The notes: generated by a model not told the origin, from the letters alone. Shown: positions 50,373-61,906, numbered from the stretch's first letter. The stretch is DNA of 64,000 bases from Bradyrhizobium sp. SRL28 (GCF_018596315.1 NZ_JAHEAG010000004.1:310001-374000); one strand, 5' to 3'. Program-made: numbers and translations.

Positions 50373-51638
50373 ATGTGCGTCGACGTCCTCACTTTCGGCT
50401 GCCGCCTCAACGCCTTCGAATCCGAAGTGATCGCCCGCGAGGCGGAGCGCGCGGGGCTTTCCGATACCGTCGTCATCAATAGCTGCGCCGTCACCAACGA
50501 GGCGGTGGCGCAGGCGCGGCAATCGATCCGGCGGCTGAAGCGCGAACGGCCGGACCTGCGCATCGTCGTCACCGGCTGCGCGGCGCAGACGCAGCCGGAG
50601 ATGTTTGCCGAAATGGCGGAGGTCGATCGCGTCGTCGGCAATGACGACAAGATGCGCGGCGAGGCGTGGCGTGCCGCGCGCGCAGCGTTCGACGCAGGCT
50701 TTGGTATCGGGACAAGCGAAAAGATCGCGGTCGCTGACATCATGGCGGTCAAGGAGATGGCGCCGCATCTGCTCGACGGCTTCAAGGCCGGCCTGCCGCG
50801 GGTGTTCGTCCAGGTGCAGAACGGCTGCGATCACCGCTGCACCTTCTGCATCATCCCTTACGGTCGCGGCAATTCGCGCTCGGTGCCGATGGGCGCAGTG
50901 GTGGATCAGGTTCGCGCGCTCGCTGAGCGCGGCCATGCCGAGATCGTGCTGACCGGTGTCGACCTGACGAGCTATGGGGCTGACTTGCCGGGCACGCCGA
51001 AGCTCGGGCAATTGACCAAACAGATTTTGCGCCATGTACCGGAATTGAGGCGCTTACGGATTTCATCGATCGATTCCATCGAAGTCGATCGCGATCTGCT
51101 TGACGTCATCGCGAATGACGAGCGGCTGATGCCCCATCTGCATCTGTCGCTGCAGTCCGGCGACGACATGATTTTGAAGCGGATGAAGCGCCGGCATTCG
51201 CGGAAAGATGCGATCGAGTTCTGCGCGCAGGTACGGCGGCTGCGCCCCGACATCACGCTCGGCGCCGATATCATCGCGGGCTTTCCGACCGAAACGGAAG
51301 AGATGTTCTCGCGCTCCGAGGACCTCGTTGACGAATGCGATCTCACCTTCCTGCACGTGTTTCCCTATTCGAAGCGACCCGGCACACCGGCCGCGCGGAT
51401 GCCGCAGGTGGCGGGCGGGGCGATCAAGAATCGCGCGAAGCGTTTGCGTGCGGCAGGAGAGGCGGCGTTGCAGCGGCGGCTGGCGGCAGAGACTGGAACG
51501 ACGCGTCAGGTTTTGATCGAAAGTGCGACGCAAGGGCGGACGGAGCATTTCCTGCCGGTGGCGATATCAGGTGAAAGACCGGGCGCGGTAATGGCGTTAG
51601 CGATCAACGGTCACGATGGTGCGCGGTTGACGGTGTGA
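50373..51638 (+). CDS. mtaB: tRNA t6A37 methylthiotransferase MtaB
   Basis: The 421-residue protein begins at the ATG one base after the dapF stop. The N-terminal MTTase domain has LTFGCRLNAFESEVI, INSCAVTNEAV and VTGCAAQ, the three Cys of its first [4Fe-4S] cluster. The radical-SAM domain has VQNGCDHRCTFCIIPYGRG, with GVDLTSYGADL and LHLSLQSGDDMILKRMKRRH, which favour the MtaB branch over MiaB. It adds the methylthio group to t6A37 of ANN-decoding tRNAs. Confidence 0.93.
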   Translation: MCVDVLTFGCRLNAFESEVIAREAERAGLSDTVVINSCAVTNEAVAQARQSIRRLKRERPDLRIVVTGCAAQTQPEMFAEMAEVDRVVGNDDKMRGEAWRAARAAFDAGFGIGTSEKIAVADIMAVKEMAPHLLDGFKAGLPRVFVQVQNGCDHRCTFCIIPYGRGNSRSVPMGAVVDQVRALAERGHAEIVLTGVDLTSYGADLPGTPKLGQLTKQILRHVPELRRLRISSIDSIEVDRDLLDVIANDERLMPHLHLSLQSGDDMILKRMKRRHSRKDAIEFCAQVRRLRPDITLGADIIAGFPTETEEMFSRSEDLVDECDLTFLHVFPYSKRPGTPAARMPQVAGGAIKNRAKRLRAAGEAALQRRLAAETGTTRQVLIESATQGRTEHFLPVAISGERPGAVMALAINGHDGARLTV

Positions 51639-51651
51639 GTCACAAATTTCG

Positions 51652-51756
51652 CTGTCGTCGCCCGGCTTGACCGGGCGATCCAGTACGCCGCGGCCCCTCG
51701 GCTCATCACAGACTTCTCTGGGATACTGGATCATCCGCCTTCGCGGATGATGACAG
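51652..51756. repeat. Intergenic palindromic repeat, family D copy 2
   Basis: CTGTCGTCGCCCGGCTTGAC ... CGCGGATGATGACAG with hairpins CCCGGCTTGACCGGG and CATCCGCCTTCGCGGATG. In the gap between the convergent mtaB and RluA-type genes. Confidence 0.8.
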
Positions 51757-51790
51757 TGGTGGCTGGGGCGCCGGGCTCGCCTACAATCCG

Positions 51791-52576
51791 TTACTCCCCG
51801 TTCCACCCGCACGCCCTGAGCCGCTCCCGCATATGCTCCGGCGCCGGTGCCACCACGCGCACCGGTTCCTTGTTCTTTGAAATCGGAATCACGATCTCGC
51901 GGGAATGCAGGTGCAGGATCGGTTCACCAAAACGAGGTCCGTTGCCGTAGATATTGTCGCCGACAATCGGCCAGCCCATGGCTGACGTGTGCACGCGCAA
52001 TTGATGGGTGCGGCCGGTGACCGGTTCCAGTGCGAGCCAACAAAGGCCATCGCCGCGGCCGCGCACTTTCCAGTTGGTGACGGCCTTCTGCCCGTCAGGA
52101 TCCGGCTTCTGCCACCAGCCGCGCTCGACGTTGAGCCGTCCCAGCGGCATGTCGATGGCCCCTTCGTCCTCGGCAGGTCCGCCCTCGATCACCGCCCAAT
52201 AGGTTTTTCCAATCTTGCCGTGCTTGAACAACAAGCCGAGCGAGGCGGTGGCCTTGCGGTGGCGTCCCAACACCAGACAGCCGGAGGTATCCTTGTCGAG
52301 CCGGTGGGCCAGCACCGGCGGCCGTGGCAGGCCGAATCGCAAGCCGTCGAAGGACGCTTCCAGATTGGCGCCGCCCTTGGGACCGCGATGCACCGGTAGC
52401 CCCGCAGGCTTGTCGATGACCAGCATCAGCCCGTCGCGGTGGAGGACGCGAGCCTGGATTTCATCTGCCGTTAGCCCGCGGACATCAAGCGATGTCCGGG
52501 GGATATCAAAGGATGTCCGGGGCACATCAAGGGATGGCCCGGGAACAGCAATGGATTTGTTGTGACTTCCGCTCAT
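51791..52576 (-). CDS. RluA-family RNA pseudouridine synthase
   Basis: The 261-residue protein has MLVIDKPAGLPVHRGP, the catalytic Asp in VLAHRLDKDTSGCLVLGRHR (~94), KTYWAVIEGGP and EPVTGRTHQLRVHTSAMGWP. It isomerises uridines in rRNA or tRNA; there is no S4 domain, so it belongs to the RluA-C-like short group. The first ~35 residues contain a tandem seven-residue repeat (SLDVPRT SFDIPRT SLDVRG) encoded by 21-base units, not part of the fold. Its gene lies on the strand opposite to mtaB and ftsY and breaks their run. Confidence 0.9.
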   Translation of the reverse strand: MSGSHNKSIAVPGPSLDVPRTSFDIPRTSLDVRGLTADEIQARVLHRDGLMLVIDKPAGLPVHRGPKGGANLEASFDGLRFGLPRPPVLAHRLDKDTSGCLVLGRHRKATASLGLLFKHGKIGKTYWAVIEGGPAEDEGAIDMPLGRLNVERGWWQKPDPDGQKAVTNWKVRGRGDGLCWLALEPVTGRTHQLRVHTSAMGWPIVGDNIYGNGPRFGEPILHLHSREIVIPISKNKEPVRVVAPAPEHMRERLRACGWNGE

Positions 52577-52604
52577 GGCGCGAAACCGCTAACACGTCCC
52601 CGAC

Positions 52605-53555
52605 ATGAGCGATACCACTCCCGGAACCCCCAAACTAAGCTGGTGGCGGCGGCTTTCGAGCGGCCTGAAGCGGACCTCGAGTTCGCTGGGCACAGCCGTT
52701 GCCGACCTCGTCACCAAGCGCAAGCTCGACCGCGCCATGCTCGACGATATCGAGGATGTGCTGCTGCGCGCCGATCTCGGCACTGCCGTGGCGGTGCGGA
52801 TCTCGGACGCGGTCGGCGCCGGCCGTTACGACAAGGCGATCTCGGCCGACGAGGTGAAGACGGTCGTCGCGAGCGAAGTCGAAAAGGTGCTGGCGCCGGT
52901 GGCGAAGCCGCTGGAGATCGACGCGGCGCAAAAGCCGTTCGTCATTCTCGTGGTCGGCGTCAACGGCTCGGGCAAGACCACCACCATCGGCAAGCTTGCC
53001 GCAAAACTGAGCGCCGAGGGCCGCAAGACCATGATGGCGGCCGGCGACACGTTTCGTGCCGCCGCGATCGAACAGCTCAAGGTCTGGGGCGAGCGCACCA
53101 GGTCGCCTGTTATCGCCGGCGCGCAGGGTTCGGATTCGGCGAGCCTTGCCTTCAACGCGCTGACCGCGGCGAAAGAACAGAATATCGACGTGCTGCTGGT
53201 CGATACCGCCGGCCGTTTGCAGAACAAGGCCGAGCTGATGAACGAGCTCGAAAAGGTCGTTCGCGTCATCAAGAAGGTCGATGCGTCAGCCCCGCATGCG
53301 GTGCTGCTGGTGCTCGATGCCACGGTGGGACAAAATGCGCTGTCGCAGGTCGAGGCATTTCATCGTACCGCTGGCGTGACCGGCCTCGTGATGACGAAGC
53401 TCGATGGCACCGCCCGCGGCGGCATCCTGGTGGCGCTGGCGGAGAAATTCAAACTGCCGGTGCACTTCATCGGCGTCGGCGAAGGCATCGACGATCTCGC
53501 GCCGTTCACCGCGCGGGATTTCGCCAACGCGATTGCAGGAATTGAAGGGGCATGA
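52605..53555 (+). CDS. ftsY: Signal recognition particle receptor FtsY
   Basis: The 316-residue protein has the short A region typical of alphaproteobacteria, then the NG domain: VVGVNGSGKTTTIGKLAAKL, AAGDTFRAAAIEQLKVWG, VLLVDTAGRLQNKAELMNEL, VMTKLDGTARGGILVALAEK and FIGVGEGIDDLAPFTARDFA. It docks the Ffh-ribosome complex at the membrane. The last codon and stop (GCA TGA) overlap the first bases of the repeat at 53551, so the repeat has set the C-terminus. Confidence 0.97.
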   Translation: MSDTTPGTPKLSWWRRLSSGLKRTSSSLGTAVADLVTKRKLDRAMLDDIEDVLLRADLGTAVAVRISDAVGAGRYDKAISADEVKTVVASEVEKVLAPVAKPLEIDAAQKPFVILVVGVNGSGKTTTIGKLAAKLSAEGRKTMMAAGDTFRAAAIEQLKVWGERTRSPVIAGAQGSDSASLAFNALTAAKEQNIDVLLVDTAGRLQNKAELMNELEKVVRVIKKVDASAPHAVLLVLDATVGQNALSQVEAFHRTAGVTGLVMTKLDGTARGGILVALAEKFKLPVHFIGVGEGIDDLAPFTARDFANAIAGIEGA

Positions 53556-53594
53556 TCCCGAAAAGTGGGAACCGGTTTTCGGACAAGATCATGC
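53551..53594. repeat. Intergenic repeat, family J copy 1
   Basis: CATGATCCCGAAAAGTGGG ... CGGACAAGATCATG: inverted arms GCATGATC / GATCATGC around the core AAGTGGGAACCGGTT. It contains the ftsY stop codon. The core is shared with family I. Confidence 0.82.
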
Positions 53595-53617
53595 CCAAAC
53601 GAAAGATGAAGTGAACG

Positions 53618-54220
53618 ATGGACAAGACCCAGCCGCATCCGGTGTTCAAGCTCGCGACCGAACTCGGTCCGCTCATCGTGTTCTTCGTCGCCAACGCCAA
53701 ATTCAACCTGTTTGTCGCGACCGGCGCCTTCATGGTGGCGATCGTGGCCGCGATGATCGCCTCCTATGTGGTGGTGCGGCATGTGCCCATGATGGCAATC
53801 GTCACCGCCGTCATCGTGCTCGTGTTCGGCACGCTGACGCTGGTGCTGCACGACGAGACCTTCATCAAGGTCAAGCCGACCATCATCTACGGCCTGTTCG
53901 CCGCGATCCTCGGCGGCGGCCTTTTGTTCGGCCGCTCCTTCATCGCGATCCTGTTCAATCAGATGTTCAACCTGACGCCGAAGGGCTGGCGCATCCTGAC
54001 CATGCGCTGGGCGTTGTTCTTTCTGGGGATGGCGGTCCTGAACGAAGTCATCTGGCGCACGCAGTCGACCGACTTCTGGGTCGCCTTCAAGGCGTTCGGT
54101 GCGGTTCCGATCACCATGGTCTTTGCGATTTCGCAGATGCCGGTGATCAAGCGCTACCATCTGGAGCCAGCCTCGCTCGAGGCGAGCGAGGCTGAAGCGG
54201 GCGATGTGAGCAAGGGGTAG
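53618..54220 (+). CDS. yciB: Intracellular septation protein A / inner-membrane protein YciB
   Basis: The 200-residue protein opens [20 protein letters not shown] and has five to six membrane helices. [40 protein letters not shown] and [20 protein letters not shown] are the family hallmarks. It is involved in cell-envelope synthesis and septation. It follows ftsY, as is usual in Rhizobiales. The acidic tail after [12 protein letters not shown] is variable. Confidence 0.95.
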   Translation: MDKTQPHPVFKLATELGPLIVFFVANAKFNLFVATGAFMVAIVAAMIASYVVVRHVPMMAIVTAVIVLVFGTLTLVLHDETFIKVKPTIIYGLFAAILGGGLLFGRSFIAILFNQMFNLTPKGWRILTMRWALFFLGMAVLNEVIWRTQSTDFWVAFKAFGAVPITMVFAISQMPVIKRYHLEPASLEASEAEAGDVSKG

Positions 54221-54382
54221 GGTGGTGTCCCGGATGGGTGCAGCGTTCTTTACGATGCGCCGCAGAGCCGGGACCTATGCCCGCGGTCGTGGGCCCCGGC
54301 TCTACAGCGCCATAGCGCGTCGAAGACGCGCGTAAACGCGTTTATGGCTACCGCGCCGCGCCGCGTCCGGGGCAAGATCGCA

Positions 54383-54742
54383 TCAGCTCTTCTGCTTGGC
54401 GATGATCTTGTCCTTGATCTTGTCGTAGGTCGCCTGCGGGAGAATGCTCTTGTTTACGAGATCATCCTTGCCCTTGTACGGCCGGCCCGCGATGATTTTG
54501 GCGGAATAGGCCTTGCCGACACCCGGCAGTGCGTCGAGCTGATCGGCGGTCGCGGAATTGATGTCGAGCAGTTCGGCCTTCGGCGCAGGCGCCATCTTCG
54601 ACTCCGAGGCCTTCGGCGCGGGAGCCATCTTGCTGTCGGACTTGGTCGCGGGCTGTGCGGTCTGGGCCATCGACGGGGTCGCCGTCAGCATGCCCAGGGT
54701 AAGTGCGGTTGCGAGAAGAGAAGCGAGCGTGAAATGACGCAT
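54383..54742 (-). CDS. Secreted ComEA-like helix-hairpin-helix protein
   Basis: From ATG 54742, with GGAGGGA upstream, the protein has 119 residues: signal peptide [20 protein letters not shown] (cleaved near SMAQ), a spacer with a duplicated SKMAPAPKA unit, and one HhH domain, [20 protein letters not shown] with [20 protein letters not shown]. ComEA HhH domains bind double-stranded DNA in the periplasm during uptake. No other competence gene is adjacent, so it may instead be a general periplasmic DNA-binding protein. Confidence 0.87.
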   Translation of the reverse strand: MRHFTLASLLATALTLGMLTATPSMAQTAQPATKSDSKMAPAPKASESKMAPAPKAELLDINSATADQLDALPGVGKAYSAKIIAGRPYKGKDDLVNKSILPQATYDKIKDKIIAKQKS

Positions 54743-54852
54743 AGGATGTCCCTCCAAGGACGGTTCAAGTAACGCCACAAAACTAGCTGCGAATTCATGG
54801 CGGCGCCATGGCTGCGAAATGAACGCCAGATAAAAGCCTAAATTTATTTTAT

Positions 54853-54950
54853 CCCTCATGGTGAGGAGCACGCGAAGCGTGCGTCTCGAACCATCGACCC
54901 CCGATGCCGCCATCCTTCGAGACGCCGCTACGCGGCTCCTCAGGATGAGG
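54853..54950. repeat. Intergenic palindromic repeat, family F
   Basis: CCCTCATGGTGAGGAGCACG to GGCTCCTCAGGATGAGG, with inner GCGTCTCGAA / TTCGAGACGC. Lies between the HhH gene and ccmG, both on the minus strand. Only copy in the window. Confidence 0.82.
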
Positions 54951-54957
54951 ACTGCGG

Positions 54958-55554
54958 TTAACTCCCCGCTTTCAACGCTTTCTCGATCTCGACCTTGAGC
55001 ACGCTGTCGAGATTGGCCGGCGTCACCGGCCCGACCAACTTGTAAAGAATCGTCCCGTCGCGGCCGACGACGAAGGTTTCGGGCACGCCGTAGACGCCCC
55101 ATTCGATCGAGCCGCGGCCGTTGCTGTCGACGCCGACGGCGGCAAACGGATTGCCGTAGCGGCCGAGGAAGCGGCGGGCGTTGTCGGGAGAATCCTTGTA
55201 GTTGATGCCGACCATCTGCAGCCGTGTGTCCCTGGCCAGCGCGGTCAGCAGCGGCGCCTCGTCGTGGCACGGCACGCACCAGGACGCCCAGACATTGACG
55301 ACGGAGACCTTGCCCTTGAAGGCCGCAGGATCGAGCCCGGGCACCGGCGCGCCGTTGTGGACGAGGCCCTCCAGCGCCGGCAGCGCGGTTTGCGGCGCCG
55401 GGCGACCGATCAGGGCGGATGGGATTTTGGAGGGATCGCCGCCGTAAAGCCGCAACAGAAACAGCGCGGCAATGGCCATGAAGCCGATCAGCGGCAGCAT
55501 CACCAGCCAGCGCCGGCGGCGCGGCTGCTCGTCCGATGTGGCGGGCGCGCCCAT
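54958..55554 (-). CDS. ccmG: Cytochrome c biogenesis thioredoxin CcmG/DsbE
   Basis: The 198-residue protein has one N-terminal membrane helix ([19 protein letters not shown]), then a periplasmic thioredoxin fold with the active site [19 protein letters not shown], the CcmG-specific [18 protein letters not shown] and [13 protein letters not shown] with cis-Pro. It reduces the apocytochrome c CxxCH before haem attachment. It overlaps the ccmD stop by one base (TGATG), last of the ccmABCDG run. Confidence 0.95.
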   Translation of the reverse strand: MGAPATSDEQPRRRRWLVMLPLIGFMAIAALFLLRLYGGDPSKIPSALIGRPAPQTALPALEGLVHNGAPVPGLDPAAFKGKVSVVNVWASWCVPCHDEAPLLTALARDTRLQMVGINYKDSPDNARRFLGRYGNPFAAVGVDSNGRGSIEWGVYGVPETFVVGRDGTILYKLVGPVTPANLDSVLKVEIEKALKAGS

Positions 55555-55730
55555 CAGATGTCCGTCGCCTGGCGGCCGGAGCGCCGGGTCACGCCGCTGG
55601 CCTCGAGTTCGCGCAGCCGCTCCTTCTGCCGGCGATAATCGATGGCGATCCAGCCGATCAGGATCAGCACGATCGCCGCCACCAGCGCGTAAGACGTCAC
55701 GATGAATGAAGCATGGGGCCCGAGCGACAT
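55554..55730 (-). CDS. ccmD: Haem exporter protein CcmD
   Basis: A 58-residue frame reading [20 protein letters not shown], then [20 protein letters not shown] and [18 protein letters not shown]. One membrane helix followed by a basic cytoplasmic tail, with [11 protein letters not shown] at the N-terminus, is diagnostic for CcmD. It stabilises the CcmABC haem-handling complex and releases CcmE. It starts four bases after the ccmC stop and overlaps the ccmG start by one base. Confidence 0.95.
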   Translation of the reverse strand: MSLGPHASFIVTSYALVAAIVLILIGWIAIDYRRQKERLRELEASGVTRRSGRQATDI

Positions 55731-55734
55731 CGCG

Positions 55735-56466
55735 TCACGCCGCCTGCTGGCTGGCTTGCATCATCTGCAAGCTGCGCACACGCCGGCGCAGGATCTCGTT
55801 GCGCATTGCCGCCAGGTGCAGCGTGACGAACAGCAGCGAGAAGCCAACCGCCATCACCAGCAATGGAATCAGGAACGCCTTGTCGAGCGAAGTGCCGCCC
55901 ATTCGCAGCACGGCCGCAGGCTGATGCAGCGTGTTCCACCAGTCGACCGAGAATTTGATGATCGGCAGGTTGAGCGCGCCGACCAGCGTCAGGACGGCGG
56001 CGGCCCGCGCCGCCCGCGACGGATCGTCTACCGCGCGCCACAGCGCCATCAATCCGAGATACATCAGGAACAGGATCAGGACCGAGGTCATCCGCGCATC
56101 CCATTCCCAATAGGTGCCCCACATCGGTCGTCCCCACAGCGAGCCGGTGACCAGCGCCAGAAAGGTAAATGCAGCTCCGATCGGAGTTGCGGCTTTGGCG
56201 GCAACATCGGCCAGCGGATGCCGCCACACCAGTGTACCCAGTGCGGCGACGCTCATCACGCCCCAGACGAACATCGCAAGCCACGCATTCGGCACGTGGA
56301 CGAACATGATCTTGGCGGTTGCACCCTGCTGATAGTCGTCGGGCGCCATCGCGGCCTGATAGAAGCCCACGAGCAGAAAAATCGCAGTCGCACCCGTCAA
56401 CCACGGCAGCACGCGCGCCGTCAGCGACAGGAATTTGGTGGGATTGGCGAGGTCGATCAGCGTCAT
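55735..56466 (-). CDS. ccmC: Haem-handling membrane protein CcmC
   Basis: The 243-residue protein has six membrane helices, the tryptophan-rich haem motif as [20 protein letters not shown], and flanking histidines in [17 protein letters not shown] and [17 protein letters not shown] [10 protein letters not shown]. It loads haem on CcmE at the periplasmic side. Between ccmB and ccmD. Confidence 0.96.
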   Translation of the reverse strand: MTLIDLANPTKFLSLTARVLPWLTGATAIFLLVGFYQAAMAPDDYQQGATAKIMFVHVPNAWLAMFVWGVMSVAALGTLVWRHPLADVAAKAATPIGAAFTFLALVTGSLWGRPMWGTYWEWDARMTSVLILFLMYLGLMALWRAVDDPSRAARAAAVLTLVGALNLPIIKFSVDWWNTLHQPAAVLRMGGTSLDKAFLIPLLVMAVGFSLLFVTLHLAAMRNEILRRRVRSLQMMQASQQAA

Positions 56467-56558
56467 GGCATCCTGATAGTCGTCAGCGGCGGGGCAGGCA
56501 ATGCGGCATGGTTTGTTTCATATGGCCTCCGCGAGAGTTGATCGGCGTCAAGTCATCG

Positions 56559-57227
56559 TCAGTCCAGACCGTGCCGCAGGCTGGCCGCGGCCGCGAACGG
56601 TCCGACCACCAGGCTGACCAGCGACAGCGCGCACAGGATCGAAAACGGTGTTCCAAATGACAGCGGACCCGTAATCGCCGCCTGTGACGCCGCGACGCCG
56701 AAGATCAGTACCGGGATCGACAGCGGCAGCACCAGCACCGCCAGCAACAGGCCGCCGCGGTGGAGTGTCACGGCGAGCGCTGCACCGATCATTCCCGTAA
56801 ACGTCAGCGCCGGTGTTCCCACCAGCAGCGTCAGCGCCACCGCCGCGGTGGCGGTGGCGTCGAGATTGAGCAGCAGTCCCAGTACAGGGGTTGCCACGAT
56901 CAGCGGCAGCCCGGCGGCAAGCCAGTGCGCCAGCGCTTTTGCGGCACAGGCCAGTTCCAGCGGCGCCCGGCCCATCACGATCAGGTCGAGCGAGCCGTCC
57001 TCGTGGTCGGCCGTGAACAGGCGGTCGAGCGTGAGCAGGCTCGCCAGCAGCGCGCCGAACCAGAGGATCGCGGGTCCGAGCCGCGTCAGCAGCGCCAGGT
57101 CCGGCCCGATCGCGAACGGCATCAGCACCGTGACCGTGAGGAAAAACAGCACGCCGATCAGCGCCCCGCCGCCGACGCGAACGGCGATTCTGATGTCCCG
57201 GCGAATCAGTGCGGCGAGGGCGGTCAT
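56559..57227 (-). CDS. ccmB: Haem exporter permease CcmB
   Basis: From ATG 57227, overlapping the ccmA stop by four bases, the protein has 222 residues and six helices. [20 protein letters not shown] at the start, [20 protein letters not shown] and [20 protein letters not shown] are the usual CcmB signatures. It is the membrane part of the CcmAB ABC complex that releases holo-CcmE. Confidence 0.96.
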   Translation of the reverse strand: MTALAALIRRDIRIAVRVGGGALIGVLFFLTVTVLMPFAIGPDLALLTRLGPAILWFGALLASLLTLDRLFTADHEDGSLDLIVMGRAPLELACAAKALAHWLAAGLPLIVATPVLGLLLNLDATATAAVALTLLVGTPALTFTGMIGAALAVTLHRGGLLLAVLVLPLSIPVLIFGVAASQAAITGPLSFGTPFSILCALSLVSLVVGPFAAAASLRHGLD

Positions 57228-57826
57228 GTCGCGCCCCCCATCCGCAGTTCCCTCGCCCCGATCCCGAGCGGGGTGTGGGTCGCGGCGATGATGATGCCGC
57301 CGCTGGCAAGGTGCTCGCGCATGACGCCGACGAACAGGTCCTGTCCAGCGGTATCGAGTGCCGAGGTCGGCTCGTCCAGGAGCCAGACCGGCCGGCGCAC
57401 CACGAGCAGGCGGGCGATCGACAGCCGCCGCCGCTGGCCGGCGGAGAGATAGGCTGCCGGCAGATGCGTGGCATGGCCGAGGCCCACGGCGGAAAGGCAT
57501 TGGCTGAGTTCGCCGATCTTGCCGCCCAGAAAATCCCGCCAGAACGCAAGGTTCTCGTGCACGCTGAGCGCCGGCTTCAGCGCATCGCGATGGCCGAGAT
57601 AATGGGATTGCTCCGGCAAGGTCAGCTCGGCCTCGCCGCCCTCCAGGTCGATCGACCCGCCTGCCGGCACCAGGAGACCCGCGATCAGGCGCAGCAGCGA
57701 GGTCTTGCCGGACCCGTTTGGGCCGACCACGGCCAGCACCTCGCCGGAGGAGGTCTCGAAATCGAGGCCGGAGAACACCCCCCGGCCGCCCCTGATACAG
57801 TCGATTTGACGCCCCGAGAGCCGCAT
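57224..57826 (-). CDS. ccmA: Haem exporter ATPase CcmA
   Basis: The 200-residue ABC ATPase has Walker [39 protein letters not shown] (typical of CcmA), the signature [17 protein letters not shown] and Walker [16 protein letters not shown]. It powers release of holo-CcmE. First gene of the ccmABCDG run, divergent from acnA; their shared upstream region holds a candidate iron box. Confidence 0.96.
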   Translation of the reverse strand: MRLSGRQIDCIRGGRGVFSGLDFETSSGEVLAVVGPNGSGKTSLLRLIAGLLVPAGGSIDLEGGEAELTLPEQSHYLGHRDALKPALSVHENLAFWRDFLGGKIGELSQCLSAVGLGHATHLPAAYLSAGQRRRLSIARLLVVRRPVWLLDEPTSALDTAGQDLFVGVMREHLASGGIIIAATHTPLGIGARELRMGGAT

Positions 57827-57920
57827 TTTGCTTCGTCACAGCCCTCTGAAATTGATGGGTAGCGCGTCAGAATTTGTGGGTACCGCATTGCTGCAGCACG
57901 CTTGTCGGTGTGGCGGCGCT

Positions 57921-57937
57921 TCTAGAAAGATTCTATA
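57921..57937. promoter_or_regulatory. Candidate iron control element (Irr box) between ccmA and acnA
   Basis: TCTAGAA-AGA-TTCTATA: the core TAGAA-N3-TTCTA is a perfect match to the rhizobial ICE, and 12 of the 14 informative positions agree with the extended consensus. It lies 95 bases from the ccmA start and 115 bases from the acnA start, so it could control either or both. Confidence 0.6.
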
Positions 57938-58010
57938 AGCCCGGAACTTGATGCAGCACACAATCGGCGGCTGCAAGCCGATAGGCCAGCCTAACGCTGA
58001 TGGTGTTTAA

Positions 58011-58027
58011 ATACCCTTGCCGGGTAT
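58011..58027 (+). promoter_or_regulatory. Inverted repeat in the acnA leader
   Basis: ATACCC-TTGCC-GGGTAT, 25 bases before the acnA ATG; a second, weaker hairpin ATCGGC / GCCGAT is at 57963-57982. Could be an operator or a leader structure; not assignable. Confidence 0.35.
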
Positions 58028-58051
58028 AACTAGAATTTGGGATTTCCTGAC

Positions 58052-60772
<2,721 letters not shown>

Positions 60773-60780
60773 AGTTCTCT

Positions 60781-60830
60781 TTTGACGCGTTTTCTTCACG
60801 CGAACCGGTAACCACTTCGCTTGAAAACGC
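60781..60830. repeat. Intergenic repeat, family I copy 3
   Basis: TTTGACGCGTTTTCTTCACG ... CTTGAAAACGC with core GAACCGGTAACCACTTC. Nine bases after the acnA stop codon; closely similar to 22312-22361. Confidence 0.8.
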
Positions 60831-60857
60831 TTTGAAACGCGGATTTGTGATCAGTGC

Positions 60858-60873
60858 CTCACTTCGAAGTGAG
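60858..60873. repeat. Perfect 16-base palindrome CTCACTTCGAAGTGAG
   Basis: Uninterrupted dyad in the 225-base gap between acnA and the DUF1223 gene. It may be an operator for the downstream gene. Not seen elsewhere in the window. Confidence 0.5.
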
Positions 60874-60887
60874 TAGCGACCAAGAAG

Positions 60888-60913
60888 AAGGCGGCCTATG
60901 ACAAGGCCGCTTT
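60888..60913 (+). terminator. Possible terminator between acnA and DUF1223
   Basis: Imperfect stem AAGGCGGCCT / AGGCCGCTTT around TATGACA, followed only by TTTCG. Weak T run; plausible as the acnA terminator. Confidence 0.35.
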
Positions 60914-60996
60914 CGCGCGTCTGGGGGCACGCAGTCAGGAAATCAAATCATGCCCCGTAAAAATACGGACGGAAAACGCCACCGGCGGTGCGACCT

Positions 60997-61758
60997 ATGA
61001 CAGCGATAATGGCCTACAACTGCATATCGCGATGGTCCGGTGCGCTTGGCGTCTGCGCGATCATCGCCGTCATCCGCCCGGCTCATGCCGATCCGCGCGC
61101 CGTCGTTGAACTGTTCACCTCGCAGGGTTGTTCGTCGTGTCCGCCGGCCGACCAGATCGTCGGCGAACTCGCCAAGGATCCGAACGTGATCGCGCTGAGC
61201 ATGCCGATCGACTATTGGGACTATCTTGGCTGGAAGGACACGCTGGCGGACTCGCGTTTCAGCGCGCGTCAGAAAGCCTATTCGCATGTGCGCGGCGACC
61301 GTAACCTCTATACGCCGCAGATGATCGTCAATGGCTCGGTGCAGGTGATCGGCAGCGATCGTGCCGCCATCGACGGCGCCATCAAGAACACCAGCAAGGC
61401 CGAGGGTGTGATGTCGGTCCCGGTGACGATGACGTTGTCGGGCAAGCTGCTCAACGTCTCGGTGGAGGCGAGCAAGGTGCCGACGACGGGTCACGGCGAA
61501 GTCTGGATCTGCTCGGTTTCGAAGGCCGTGCCGATTTCGATCGGACGCGGCGAGAATCGCGGCCAACAAGTCACCTACTACAACGTGGTGCGTAATCTCG
61601 TGAAGGTCGGCGACTGGAACGGCGGCGCAGGAAGCTGGACCATTCCAGTGGAGAATATTTCCCGCGACGGCGTGGATGCCGCGGTCGTCTATGTCCAGGA
61701 CGGCAGTCGCGACAAGCCGGGCGCGATGCTCGGCGCCGCCTACACCGCGCTGCGATAG
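60997..61758 (+). CDS. Secreted DUF1223 family protein (thioredoxin-like)
   Basis: From ATG 60997 the protein has 253 residues; a GTG three codons earlier is possible. A signal segment (WSGALGVCAIIAVIRPAHA) is followed by AVVELFTSQGCSSCPPADQI, the DUF1223 signature with a thioredoxin-type CxxC, then SMPIDYWDYLGWKDTLADSR, RQKAYSHVRGDRNLYTPQMI and VNGSVQVIGSDR. This is a periplasmic thioredoxin-fold protein of unknown substrate, widespread in Rhizobiales, often close to acnA and ccm genes. Confidence 0.9.
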   Translation: MTAIMAYNCISRWSGALGVCAIIAVIRPAHADPRAVVELFTSQGCSSCPPADQIVGELAKDPNVIALSMPIDYWDYLGWKDTLADSRFSARQKAYSHVRGDRNLYTPQMIVNGSVQVIGSDRAAIDGAIKNTSKAEGVMSVPVTMTLSGKLLNVSVEASKVPTTGHGEVWICSVSKAVPISIGRGENRGQQVTYYNVVRNLVKVGDWNGGAGSWTIPVENISRDGVDAAVVYVQDGSRDKPGAMLGAAYTALR

Positions 61759-61763
61759 TCAGC

Positions 61764-61906
61764 ACTGGAGCGCAGCGCAATCCGGGGATCTCAGAACCGG
61801 ATAAACCTGTCCCGGATTGCGCGGAGCCTGTCATCACTGCGCGAGCGCAATTGCGCTCGTCGCCGGGGCGCGCATTCGCGCGACCCGGTGGCTCCATCCG
61901 GGCTAC
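61764..61906. repeat. Intergenic palindromic repeat, family A copy 7 (long form, truncated left end)
   Basis: Lacks the initial GTAGCCCGGA but keeps TGGAGCGCAGCGCAATCCGG and the whole right arm, including CGGAGCCTGTCATCACTGCG, the GCGAGCGCAATTGCGCTCG hairpin and GGCTCCATCCGGGCTAC. Nearly identical to the right arm of copy 6. Confidence 0.8.
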
